DNA of 64,000 bases, taken from the NCBI RefSeq assembly GCF_902499175.1, contig NZ_CABVQC010000006.1, positions 1 to 64,000 of the forward strand, in the 5' to 3' direction. The DNA comes from Burkholderia aenigmatica (lineage in GTDB: Bacteria; Pseudomonadota; Gammaproteobacteria; Burkholderiales; Burkholderiaceae). Each line of letters starts with the position of its first letter. Position 1 is the first letter of the stretch. The notes beneath the pieces are model-generated. The model did no database searches, was not told the origin of the DNA, and was given only the letters and a program-made list of their open reading frames with translations. Shown in pieces: positions 54,640 to 63,346 of this stretch. A program made the position numbers and the translations under genes.

Positions 54640-56165
54640 AGGTACGCGCACAGATCGCGATGGTGCTGAACCTCGACAAGTGCATCGGCTGCCATACCTG
54701 CTCGGTGACCTGCAAGAACGTATGGACGAGCCGCGAAGGGATGGAATACGCGTGGTTCAACAACGTCGAGACGAAACCGGGCATCGGCTACCCGAAGGAC
54801 TGGGAAAACCAGGACCGTTGGCGCGGCGGCTGGAAACGGCGTGCCGACGGCAAGATCGAGCCGCGTCTCGGCAGCAAGTGGCGGTTGCTCGCGCAGATCT
54901 TCGCGAACCCGCACCTGCCCGAGATCGATGACTACTACGAGCCGTTCACGTTCGACTACGCGCACCTGCAGGAAGCCGGCAATACGCGCGCGATGCCGGT
55001 CGCGCGGCCGCGCTCGGTGATCAGCGGCCAGCGGCTCGAGAAGATCGAGTGGGGGCCGAACTGGGAGGAAATCCTCGGCGGCGAGTTCGAAAAGCGCGCG
55101 AAGGACTACAACTTCGAGAATGTGCAGAAGGAGATCTACGGGCAGTTCGAGAACACTTTCATGATGTACCTGCCGCGCCTGTGCGAGCACTGCCTGAACC
55201 CGGCGTGCGTCGCGTCGTGCCCGTCGGGCTCGATCTACAAGCGCGAGGAAGACGGCATCGTGCTGATCGACCAGGACAAGTGCCGCGGCTGGCGCATGTG
55301 CGTGTCGGGCTGCCCGTACAAGAAGATCTACTACAACTGGCAGAGCGGCAAGGCCGAGAAGTGCATCTTCTGCTATCCGCGCATCGAGGCCGGCCAGCCG
55401 ACCGTGTGCTCGGAAACCTGCGTGGGCCGCATCCGCTATCTCGGCGTGCTGCTGTACGACGCCGACCGGATCAGCGAGGCGGCCAGCGCCGAGAACGAGA
55501 AGGATCTGTACGAAGCGCAGCTGTCGCTGTTCCTCGATCCGGACGACCCGGCCGTGATCGCGCAGGCCGAACGCGACGGCGTGCCGGCCGCCTGGATCGA
55601 CGCCGCGCGGCGTTCGCCGACCTACAAGATGGCGATCGACTGGAAGATCGCGTTCCCGCTGCATCCGGAATACCGGACGCTGCCGATGGTGTGGTACGTG
55701 CCGCCGCTGTCGCCGATCAACGCGGCCGCGAACAGCGGGGACCTCGGGATGAATGGCTACCTGCCGGACGTCGAATCGCTGCGCATCCCGCTGCGCTATC
55801 TCGCGAACCTGCTGACGGCCGGTGACGAGGCGCCCGTGAAGCTCGCGCTCGAGCGGCTGCTCGCGATGCGCGCGTTCATGCGCGCGCGCCACGTGGACGG
55901 CATCGACGCGCGCGGCGTGCTCGACCAGGTCGGGCTGTCGCTCGCGCAGGTCGAGGAGATGTACCGCTATCTCGCGATCGCGAACTACGAGGATCGTTTC
56001 GTGATCCCGACCACGCATCGCGAGTATGCGGAGAACGCCTACGACCTTCGCGCGTCGTGCGGCTTCTCGTTCGGCAACGGCTGCTCGGATGGCCGTTCGG
56101 AGGCCAGCCTGTTCAGCCCGAGGAAGGGCAGCAAGACGATTCCGATCCACGAGGCTTCCCGATGA
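54636..56165 (+). CDS. narH: nitrate reductase beta subunit NarH
   Basis: 509 residues, iron-sulphur electron relay between NarI and NarG. The first cluster set is C16, C19, C22, C26. A second set lies at 183-195 (CEHCLNPAC...C). The third has W219 in place of a Cys (CRGWRMC), the hallmark of the [3Fe-4S] cluster in NarH. The set around 243-262 (CIFC...C...C) completes it. Its ATG overlaps the narG stop (ATGA), and its stop overlaps narJ. Confidence 0.97.
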   Translation: MKVRAQIAMVLNLDKCIGCHTCSVTCKNVWTSREGMEYAWFNNVETKPGIGYPKDWENQDRWRGGWKRRADGKIEPRLGSKWRLLAQIFANPHLPEIDDYYEPFTFDYAHLQEAGNTRAMPVARPRSVISGQRLEKIEWGPNWEEILGGEFEKRAKDYNFENVQKEIYGQFENTFMMYLPRLCEHCLNPACVASCPSGSIYKREEDGIVLIDQDKCRGWRMCVSGCPYKKIYYNWQSGKAEKCIFCYPRIEAGQPTVCSETCVGRIRYLGVLLYDADRISEAASAENEKDLYEAQLSLFLDPDDPAVIAQAERDGVPAAWIDAARRSPTYKMAIDWKIAFPLHPEYRTLPMVWYVPPLSPINAAANSGDLGMNGYLPDVESLRIPLRYLANLLTAGDEAPVKLALERLLAMRAFMRARHVDGIDARGVLDQVGLSLAQVEEMYRYLAIANYEDRFVIPTTHREYAENAYDLRASCGFSFGNGCSDGRSEASLFSPRKGSKTIPIHEASR

Positions 56166-56860
56166 TGAGCACCGCATCCGATCCGACCTATGCGGCGCTC
56201 GCTGCGCTGCTTGATTATCCCGACGAGGCGCTCGTTGTCGCGCTCGATTCGATCGAAATGCACCTGCGCGAGCATGCGCGCCTGCCGAAAACGGTGCGCG
56301 CGGGCCTCGACCGGTTCCTTGCATACGTGCGCGAGCGCGACCTGCTGACGCTGCAGGAGAACTACGTCGGGCTGTTCGACCGTGGCCGCGCGACGTCGCT
56401 ATACCTGTTCGAGCATGTGCACGGTGAATCGCGCGACCGCGGGCAGGCGATGGTCGACCTGCTGCAGATGTACGAGCGGCACGGGCTGTTCCTGAACCAG
56501 GGCGAACTGCCCGACTACCTGCCCGTGTTCCTCGAATACCTGTCGCGTCTGCCGGCGCCCGATGCGCGCAAGCTGCTCGCCGAAACCGGCGAAATCCTGA
56601 GCGCGCTGGCCGGCCAGCTCGCGCAGCGCGGCAGCCATTACGGCTTCGTCGTCGGGGCGCTGCTGCCGATGGCCGGCCTCGCACCGGCCGACGCGCCGGA
56701 CGACACCGACGACGACGTGGCCGCCGAGCGGCCGAGTGCCGCCGACTACCGCGCGCTCGACGCGTCGTATGCGGACGAGGCCGTGCGCTTCGTCGGCGCG
56801 GCCACGCCGGCGGAGGAACCGGTGCGCTTCTACGATCAACGGCCTGCGCGGCGCGCGTAA
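56162..56860 (+). CDS. narJ: nitrate reductase chaperone NarJ
   Basis: 232 residues, system-specific chaperone that holds apo-NarGH while the molybdenum cofactor is inserted. Family blocks are LLDYPDEAL near the start, YVGLFDRGRATSLYLFEHVHGESRDRG and GELPDYLPVFLEYLS. The C-terminal 55 residues are acidic and less conserved. The ATG overlaps the narH stop; a second ATG follows directly. Confidence 0.93.
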   Translation: MMSTASDPTYAALAALLDYPDEALVVALDSIEMHLREHARLPKTVRAGLDRFLAYVRERDLLTLQENYVGLFDRGRATSLYLFEHVHGESRDRGQAMVDLLQMYERHGLFLNQGELPDYLPVFLEYLSRLPAPDARKLLAETGEILSALAGQLAQRGSHYGFVVGALLPMAGLAPADAPDDTDDDVAAERPSAADYRALDASYADEAVRFVGAATPAEEPVRFYDQRPARRA

Positions 56861-56886
56861 GCGCGCCGGTTCAACAGGGGAAAGCC

Positions 56887-57570
56887 ATGAACGATTACCT
56901 GCATCAATTCCTGTTCGGGATCTATCCGTACATCTGTCTCGCCGTGCTGCTGCTGGGCAGTCTGATCCGCTTCGACCGTGAGCAATACACGTGGAAAAGC
57001 GATTCGTCGCAGCTGCTGCGCCACGGCATGCTGCGGCTCGGCAGCAACCTGTTCCACTGGGGCGTGCTGGTCGTCGTGCTCGGGCACTTCGGCGGCTTCC
57101 TCGCGCCGCACTGGCTCGTGTCGCCGTTCCTGTCGGCGTCGGGGCACCAGCTCGTCGCGATGGTGGCGGGCGGCGCGGCCGGCGTAGCCGCGATCATCGG
57201 GCTGACGATCCTGATCTGGCGGCGCCTCGGCGACCCGCGTATCCGTAAGAACAGCCGCAAGTCCGACATCCTGATCGTGCTGATGCTGTGGGTGCAGCTC
57301 GCGCTCGGGCTCGGCACCGTCGTGCTGTCGACGCGCCACATGGACGGCGCGATGTTCGAGCAGCTGACCGACTACGTGAAGGGCGTCGTCACGTTCCGGC
57401 CGGACATCGCGAGCCTGCTGGTCGGCGTGCCGCTGACGTACCGGCTGCATATCCTGCTCGGCTTCACGATCTTCCTCGTGTCGCCGTTCACGCGGATGGT
57501 GCACATCTGGAGCGGGATCGCGTCGGTCGCGTACCTGATCCGCCCGTACCAGCTCGTGCGCAAGCGCTGA
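56887..57570 (+). CDS. narI: nitrate reductase gamma subunit NarI (cytochrome b)
   Basis: 227 residues with five membrane helices. Di-haem ligands H57, H67, H188 and H206 correspond, one number shifted, to the known E. coli positions. It oxidises quinol at the periplasmic face and anchors NarGH. GGGGAAAGCC precedes the ATG. It is followed after 9 bases by the isomerase gene. Confidence 0.96.
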   Translation: MNDYLHQFLFGIYPYICLAVLLLGSLIRFDREQYTWKSDSSQLLRHGMLRLGSNLFHWGVLVVVLGHFGGFLAPHWLVSPFLSASGHQLVAMVAGGAAGVAAIIGLTILIWRRLGDPRIRKNSRKSDILIVLMLWVQLALGLGTVVLSTRHMDGAMFEQLTDYVKGVVTFRPDIASLLVGVPLTYRLHILLGFTIFLVSPFTRMVHIWSGIASVAYLIRPYQLVRKR

Positions 57571-57579
57571 GGAGGCCGC

Positions 57580-58365
57580 ATGAACGACGTTCTCCATGAC
57601 GTGCCGGCCGCGTTGCGCATCAACGGCATCGCGATCGATGACGACGCGGTCGCGGCCGAGGCCGCGCATCACGGCGACGCGCCCGATCCGCTCGACGCCG
57701 CACGGCGCGCGCTCGCGGTGCGCGAACTGCTGCGGCAGCGCGCAGTGTCGCTCGCGCTGCTCGACGAAGGCGCGCCGCTCGACGACGCGGCCGTCGACGC
57801 ATTGCTCGAACGCGAGCTCACGCACCTGCCCGAACCCGATCGCGCGGATTGCGAGCGCTACTACGCGCAGCATCCGGCGCGCTTTCGCCGCAACGACATC
57901 GTCTATGCGAGCCACGTGCTGTTCGCGATGACGGACCGTGTGCCGCTCGCGCCGCTGCGGCAGCGCGCGGAAGCCGCGCTCGCCGATGTGGTGGCCGCAC
58001 CCGACACGTTCGAAGCGCTCGCTCGCGCGTCGTCGAACTGCCCGTCGGCGGAAGTCGGCGGCAGCCTCGGGCAACTGCTGCGCGGCGACACGGTGCCGGA
58101 ATTCGAGGCCGCGCTGTTCGACACCGACGGGCTCGGCGTGCTGCCGAAGCTCGTCAATACGCGCTTCGGCTTTCACATCGTGCGCATCGAGCGCCGTGTG
58201 CCGGGCGATGCGGTGCCGTTCGACGAAGCCGCCGCGCAGATCGCCGCGTACCTGTCGGAACGCGTGCGGGAGCGGGCGATGCGGCAGTACGTGGCGATTC
58301 TCGCGGGTAGTGCGCGCGTCGAAGGTGTCGCGTTCGATGGCGCGAACGGCCCGCTGGTCCAATGA
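57580..58365 (+). CDS. PpiC-type peptidyl-prolyl isomerase of the nar operon
   Basis: 261 residues. A parvulin/rotamase domain lies at about 105-205 (IVYASHVLFAMTDRV, SSNCPSAEVGGSLGQL, GFHIVRIERR), preceded by a helical SurA-like part. No signal peptide, so it should act in the cytosol, perhaps folding NarG or NarH. It lies 9 bases after narI and 15 before narK, inside the operon. Such a gene in nar operons of Burkholderia relatives is known to me, but its need is not. Confidence 0.85.
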   Translation: MNDVLHDVPAALRINGIAIDDDAVAAEAAHHGDAPDPLDAARRALAVRELLRQRAVSLALLDEGAPLDDAAVDALLERELTHLPEPDRADCERYYAQHPARFRRNDIVYASHVLFAMTDRVPLAPLRQRAEAALADVVAAPDTFEALARASSNCPSAEVGGSLGQLLRGDTVPEFEAALFDTDGLGVLPKLVNTRFGFHIVRIERRVPGDAVPFDEAAAQIAAYLSERVRERAMRQYVAILAGSARVEGVAFDGANGPLVQ

Positions 58366-58380
58366 AACGGGGTTTGGCGT

Positions 58381-59649
58381 ATGGCAACTCAACAACAAGG
58401 TAACGTGGTGCCGGCCGGCGGCGCGCCGGCGATTCCGCTGCGCGCGTGGTCGGTGCTGGCCGCGAGCACGCTCGCATTCATGGTGTGCTTCGTCGTGTGG
58501 ATGATGTTCGGCGTGCTCGGCGTGCAGCTGCGCACCGATCTCGGGCTGAACAGCACGGAGTTCGGGCTGCTCACGTCGACGCCCGTGCTGACCGGCGCGC
58601 TGATGCGCCTGCCGCTCGGCACCTGGACCGACCGCTTCGGCGGCCGGATCGTGATGACGGTGCTGCTCGTCGTGTGCGCGGTGCCCGTCTATATCGTCAG
58701 CTACGCGACGCAGCTGTGGCAGTTCCTGCTGATCGGGCTGTTCCTCGGTTGCGTCGGTGCATCGTTCGCGGTCGGCACGCCGTATGTCGCGCGTTTCTTC
58801 CCGCCGCAGCGGCGCGGGCTCGCGATGGGCGTGTTCGGCGCGGGCACCTGCGGCGCGGCCGTCAACCTGTTCGTCACGCCGCTGCTGCTCGGTGCGTACG
58901 GCTGGCGCTTCGTGCCGCGCGTCTACGCGGTCGCGCTGCTCGTCACGGCCGCGATCTTCTGGTTCGCGTCGGCGCCGGACCCGGGCGCGGGCAAGCGCGG
59001 CGGCTCGTGGCTCGATTCGTTCAAGGTGCTGCGCGACCCGCGCGTGTGGCGGCTGTGCCAGTACTACTCGATCACGTTCGGCGGCTTCACAGCGCTGTCG
59101 CTGTGGATTCCGCAGTACCTCAAGAGCGAATACGGGATGTCGCTCGTGATGGCGTCCGCGTTCGCGGCCGGCTTCTCGCTGCCGGGCTCGGTGCTGCGCG
59201 CGCTCGGCGGCGCGCTGTCCGACCGCTTCGGCGCGCACGCGGTCACATGGTGGGGGCTGTGGATCGCGTGGATCGCGCTGTTCCTGCTGTCGTATCCGGC
59301 GACCGACTTCGTGATCCACACGATCGACGGCACCGCGACACTGAACGTGTCGATGCCCGTGGCCGGTTTCGTCGCGCTGACCTTCGTGCTCGGCGCGGTG
59401 TTCGCGCTCGGGATGGCGTCGACGTTCAAGTACGTCGCCGACGATTTCGCGGACAACATGGGCGTCGTTACGGGCATCGTCGGGCTCGCGGGCGGGCTCG
59501 GCGGGTTCCTGCTGCCGATCCTGTTCGGCGTGCTGCTCGACCTGCTGCGCGTGCGCACGACCTGCTTCATGTTCCTGTACGGGATCGTGTGGGTGTCGCT
59601 GATCCTGATCTATTTGTCGGAAGTGCGGCGCACGCCGGTCACGGGCTGA
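58381..59649 (+). CDS. narK: nitrate/nitrite transporter NarK
   Basis: 422 residues, 12 helices, nitrate-nitrite porter branch of the major facilitator superfamily. Signature stretches are LRTDLGLNSTEFGLLTSTPVL (helix 2 region), RLPLGTWTDRFGGRI, and the nitrate-signature-like GAGTCGAAVNLFVTP. It brings nitrate in for NarG, possibly exchanging nitrite. It is the last gene of the operon; a strong hairpin follows at 59678-59707. Confidence 0.92.
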   Translation: MATQQQGNVVPAGGAPAIPLRAWSVLAASTLAFMVCFVVWMMFGVLGVQLRTDLGLNSTEFGLLTSTPVLTGALMRLPLGTWTDRFGGRIVMTVLLVVCAVPVYIVSYATQLWQFLLIGLFLGCVGASFAVGTPYVARFFPPQRRGLAMGVFGAGTCGAAVNLFVTPLLLGAYGWRFVPRVYAVALLVTAAIFWFASAPDPGAGKRGGSWLDSFKVLRDPRVWRLCQYYSITFGGFTALSLWIPQYLKSEYGMSLVMASAFAAGFSLPGSVLRALGGALSDRFGAHAVTWWGLWIAWIALFLLSYPATDFVIHTIDGTATLNVSMPVAGFVALTFVLGAVFALGMASTFKYVADDFADNMGVVTGIVGLAGGLGGFLLPILFGVLLDLLRVRTTCFMFLYGIVWVSLILIYLSEVRRTPVTG

Positions 59650-59677
59650 CGGGTTTCGATCGATGTGATGTGTCTGA

Positions 59678-59707
59678 GCGCGACGCCGGAACGATCCGGT
59701 GTCGCGC
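59678..59707. terminator. hairpin after narK
   Basis: GCGCGACGCCGG-AACGAT-CCGGTGTCGCGC: 12 pairs, one of them G-T, 28 bases after the narK stop. No T-run, so the type is uncertain. Confidence 0.6.
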
Positions 59708-59780
59708 ATCGGTGCCCGTCGCGCCAGGAACGCCGCGCGCGACGTATCCGGCCGCGCGCGCTTCTGTCAAACTGGCGGCC

Positions 59781-61514
59781 ATGAAACCGCGCCTCGCTTC
59801 ACCGCCTTCCCCCGATTCTGCGCCTGCGCCCGCAGGCTTTCCCGACGCCGACGAACTGGCCGCGCTGCGTGCGTGGTATGCGGGCATGACCGTGCGCCAG
59901 GCCGTCGCGCGCTACCTGCCCGATCGTCTCGGCGAAGGGCGCTCGGCGCGCGGCGTGATCGGCGTCATCCGCCGCCGTCTCGTGCGCGTCGCGCGGCAGG
60001 CTGGCCGGCCCGATCTCGCGGAGCAGCTCGGTCATCCTGACGGTGAGCGTTTGCAGGAGGCGAAGGCTGCGGCCGAAGCGATCGGCCTGCTGCGTCATGC
60101 ACGCCCGCCGGTCCCGCAGATCAGCGACGACGTCGGCCTGTGGCTGCCCGCGCGCGCGGTCGTCGCGCTGCGTGCGCACGGGATCGCGACGCTGGCCGAT
60201 CTCACGGTGCGGATTCCGCGCCGGCGCCAGTGGTGGCGTGCGATCGCGGGCCTCGGCGTGGCCAGTGCGCGGCACATCGAGGCGTTTTTCGCCGCGCATC
60301 CGGCCCTGACCGAACGGGCGCGCGCACTGATCGCGGCGACACCGCGCGGCAGCATCGTGCCGTGGGAGCAGTTGAAGCTGCCGCACGAGGTCGACGGCTC
60401 GGCCGGCACGTTCCGCGCGCCGCGCGCGACCAGCACGCTGGATGCGGACAACGATTACGCGGCCGTGCACGCGTGGCTGTCGCTGCACGAATCGGCCGCG
60501 ACACGGCGTGCGTACCGGAAGGAGGCCGAGCGGCTGATCCTGTGGGCGATCGTCGAACGCGGCCGCGCGCTGTCGTCGCTGACGACCGAGGATGCGGTCG
60601 CCTATCGCGCGTTCGTGCGGCGCCCGACGCCGCACGAACGCTGGGTCGGGCCCGTGCGGCCGCGCGGTGCGCCCGACTGGCGGCCGTTCTCGGGCGCGCT
60701 GTCCGCGCGCTCGGCCGCGTATACGCTGTCGGTGCTCGGCGCGCTGTTTCGCTGGCTGATCGAGCAGCGCTACCTGCTCGCGAATCCGTTCGCGGGCGTC
60801 AAGGTGCGCGACACGCGCGGCGCGAACGCACTCGACACGTCGCATGCGTTCACCGAAGGCGAGTGGCTGCTCGTGCGCACGATCGCCGACGGGCTCGAGT
60901 TCCGCAAGGGCGCGACGGCTGCGCCGCAGTCGGGCTGGACACCGGCCGCCGCGCAACGGTTGCGCTTCATTCTCGATTTCGGCTATGCGACCGGGCTGCG
61001 CGCGAGCGAGCTGGTCGGCGCGACGCTCGGCGACATCGAGACCGATGCGCACGGCGACGCGTGGCTGAAGGTGATCGGCAAGGGCAGCAAGGCCGCGCGC
61101 GTCGCGCTGCCGCCGCTCGCACGCACGGGGCTTGACCGTTTTCTGGTCGCACGCCGGTTGCCGGTCACGCCATCGCGCTGGCGGCCCGACACGCCGCTGA
61201 TCCCGAGCCTCGCGGAAGACGGTGCGGCCGCGATCACGAGCGTGCGGCTGTGGAAGGTGATGCAGCGTTTCTTCGCGCAGACGGCCGATCAAGTCGATGC
61301 CGACAATCCCGCGCTTGCGCAGAAGCTGCGGCAGGCGAGCCCGCACTGGATGCGTCATACGCATGCGACGCACGCGTTGGCGCGCGGCGCGGAGTTGACG
61401 ACCGTGCGCGACAACCTGCGGCATGCGTCGATTTCCACGACGTCGATTTATCTGCATGGCGACGACGTGAAGCGGGCGCGGCAGATGTCGAGCGCGTTCG
61501 CGGCCGACAAGTAA
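59781..61514 (+). CDS. tyrosine recombinase with extra N-terminal domain
   Basis: 577 residues. The first ~190 form a helical domain (MTVRQAVARYLPDRLGEGRSARG) of the kind fused to some proteobacterial phage-integrase-family proteins. A SAM-like core-binding domain is at about 215-330. The catalytic domain has the first Arg in GYATGLRASELVG, H522 and R525 (HWMRHTHATH), H548 in RHAS, and nucleophile Y557. All active-site positions seem present. No phage or excisionase genes adjoin, and no att repeats were seen. It may be a chromosomal recombinase. Confidence 0.85.
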   Translation: MKPRLASPPSPDSAPAPAGFPDADELAALRAWYAGMTVRQAVARYLPDRLGEGRSARGVIGVIRRRLVRVARQAGRPDLAEQLGHPDGERLQEAKAAAEAIGLLRHARPPVPQISDDVGLWLPARAVVALRAHGIATLADLTVRIPRRRQWWRAIAGLGVASARHIEAFFAAHPALTERARALIAATPRGSIVPWEQLKLPHEVDGSAGTFRAPRATSTLDADNDYAAVHAWLSLHESAATRRAYRKEAERLILWAIVERGRALSSLTTEDAVAYRAFVRRPTPHERWVGPVRPRGAPDWRPFSGALSARSAAYTLSVLGALFRWLIEQRYLLANPFAGVKVRDTRGANALDTSHAFTEGEWLLVRTIADGLEFRKGATAAPQSGWTPAAAQRLRFILDFGYATGLRASELVGATLGDIETDAHGDAWLKVIGKGSKAARVALPPLARTGLDRFLVARRLPVTPSRWRPDTPLIPSLAEDGAAAITSVRLWKVMQRFFAQTADQVDADNPALAQKLRQASPHWMRHTHATHALARGAELTTVRDNLRHASISTTSIYLHGDDVKRARQMSSAFAADK

Positions 61515-61553
61515 CGGCGTCGTGCCGGTCGGGCAGGGGCCGCCTGCGCGTCG

Positions 61554-62270
61554 TCAAGTCGCCTGTCGGCCTGCGTCCGGCGGTGCAAGGTGCTGCGCCG
61601 CGCGCGCCACGACCGCATGACGATCGGGCCGCACGCGCTCGAACAGCGCGGACACCGACGCGAGAATGTCCGGTGCGGCCTGCTCGGGACGTCCGCAGTC
61701 GAACGGCGGCTCGGGCGCGTACTCGATGCCGAGCTGCACGGCTTGCGCGTAGGCCGGGCCGGCGATGTCGGCCATCACCGACAGCGCCATGTCGATGCCG
61801 GCGGTGACGCCGCCGCCCGTGATGACCGGGCCGTCACGCACTACGCGGCCGGTGTCGACGATCGCGCCGAACGGCGGCAGCAGGTCGCGCCACGCCCAGT
61901 GGCAGGCGGCCCGCCGGCCGTACAGCAACCCGGCCGCGCCGAGCACCAGCGACCCGCTGCACACGGAGGTAACATAGCGGGCGCCTTGCGCGAGCCGGCG
62001 GACTTCGCAAACGAACGCGTCGTCGGCGATCGCGTCGATCACGCCGAGCCCGCCCGGCACGCAGACGAGATCGGCGTGTGCGATGTCGGCAAGCCGCTCG
62101 ACGGCCGCGATGGTCAGGCCGCTGTCCGCGCGAATCGATCCGCCGCGCACGGAAGCCCGGTGAATCCGCGCGCCCGGCAGGCGCCAGAACACCTCGTCCG
62201 GGCCGGTGAAATCGAGCTGCGTGACATGATCGAACAACGCGAATACGACGATGAACGGCGTGGTGGCCAT
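61554..62270 (-). CDS. DJ-1/PfpI family protein, isonitrile-hydratase-like
   Basis: 238 residues. The nucleophile elbow is TSVCSGSLVLGAAGLL with C104, an acidic residue near the start (FTGPDEVF, E26) lies as in isocyanide hydratases, and GGGVTAGIDMALSVM follows. The length suits the isonitrile hydratase/ThiJ branch. The substrate is not certain. It is divergent from the GlxA-type regulator at 62355 and convergent with the recombinase. Confidence 0.8.
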   Translation of the reverse strand: MATTPFIVVFALFDHVTQLDFTGPDEVFWRLPGARIHRASVRGGSIRADSGLTIAAVERLADIAHADLVCVPGGLGVIDAIADDAFVCEVRRLAQGARYVTSVCSGSLVLGAAGLLYGRRAACHWAWRDLLPPFGAIVDTGRVVRDGPVITGGGVTAGIDMALSVMADIAGPAYAQAVQLGIEYAPEPPFDCGRPEQAAPDILASVSALFERVRPDRHAVVARAAQHLAPPDAGRQAT

Positions 62271-62354
62271 CACGATCTCCCGAAGACATGAACGGCCTGT
62301 AGGATCGGGCCGCGCGCCGTCCGTCGCAATGTCATTTCTCCCGCACTTTCTGCC

Positions 62355-63287
62355 ATGACCCATCGCGTCGCCATGCTCGTGTATCCCGGCTTCCAGTTGC
62401 TCGATGCCGCCGGCCCCGTTGCCGCGTTCGAGATGGCCGACTACGCGCGCACGCCGTATTACGCGATTCGCATCGTCGCGGTGCAGCCGGGGCTGGTTCG
62501 CAGTTCGTCGGGCGTGAGCTGGCACGCCGAGCCGCTGCCGGAGGCGGCGGACCTCGATACGTTGCTGGTCGCGGGCGGCGATGGCGTCGATGCGGCGATG
62601 GCAGACGACGCGACGTGCGCATTCGTCCGGCGCTGCGCGGCGCGCGGCATCCGCGTCGCGAGTGTCTGTTCGGGCAGCCTGCTGCTGGCCGCGGCCGGCG
62701 TGCTGGACGGCCGGCTGGCGACCACGCACTGGGGCTGCGGCGAGCGCTTCGCGCAGGCGTTTCCGCAGGTGCGGCTGGCGCTCGACCGCATCTACGTGAA
62801 CGACGGGCCGTTCTGGACGAGCGCCGGCATCACGGCCGGCATCGACCTGACGCTCGCGCTGATCGGCGCGGATCGCGGCGAGCGGCTGGCGCGCGCGGTC
62901 GCGAAGCGGCTGGTCGTGTACTACCGGCGCCCCGGCGGGCAGTCGCAGTTCTCGGCGCTGATCGAACTCGACAGCGCGCAAGGGCGCTTCCAGCCGTTGC
63001 TCGACTACATTCGCCGCAATCTCGGCGCGCGCTTGCGCGTGAGCGACCTGGCCGAGCAGGCGTGCATGAGCCCGCGTCAATTCGCGCGGGCGTTCCAGAC
63101 GGAAACCGGCCTCACGCCGGCCAAGGCCGTCGAGAAACTGCGCGTGGAAGCCGCCCGTGCCGCGCTGGAAAGCGGTGCGGCATCGCTGCAGCGCGTGGCG
63201 AACGAGTGCGGGTTCGGCGATACGGAAAACATGCGGCGCAGTTTCCAGCGCTGGCTGGGCGTCGCGCCGTCGGCGCTGCGTTCGTAG
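62355..63287 (+). CDS. GlxA-type regulator (DJ-1 domain + AraC helix-turn-helix)
   Basis: 310 residues. An N-terminal DJ-1/PfpI domain (1-190) has C105 in ASVCSGSLLL; AraC-type DNA-binding domain from about 215 (SDLAEQACMSPRQFARAFQTET, then CGFGDTENMRRSFQRW). It is divergent from a stand-alone DJ-1 enzyme and probably controls it, since both may bind the same kind of ligand. Confidence 0.88.
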   Translation: MTHRVAMLVYPGFQLLDAAGPVAAFEMADYARTPYYAIRIVAVQPGLVRSSSGVSWHAEPLPEAADLDTLLVAGGDGVDAAMADDATCAFVRRCAARGIRVASVCSGSLLLAAAGVLDGRLATTHWGCGERFAQAFPQVRLALDRIYVNDGPFWTSAGITAGIDLTLALIGADRGERLARAVAKRLVVYYRRPGGQSQFSALIELDSAQGRFQPLLDYIRRNLGARLRVSDLAEQACMSPRQFARAFQTETGLTPAKAVEKLRVEAARAALESGAASLQRVANECGFGDTENMRRSFQRWLGVAPSALRS

Positions 63288-63346
63288 ACGGGCAGCGGCG
63301 CGATCGGCGACGGGGCGCGACGTGTCGCGCCGCATTCGCCGCCCGC

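Noticed and set aside
56836-59709. 957-codon minus-strand frame under narI-ppiC-narK
   Set aside because: His/Arg/Asp-rich shadow of the nar genes without any family resemblance.
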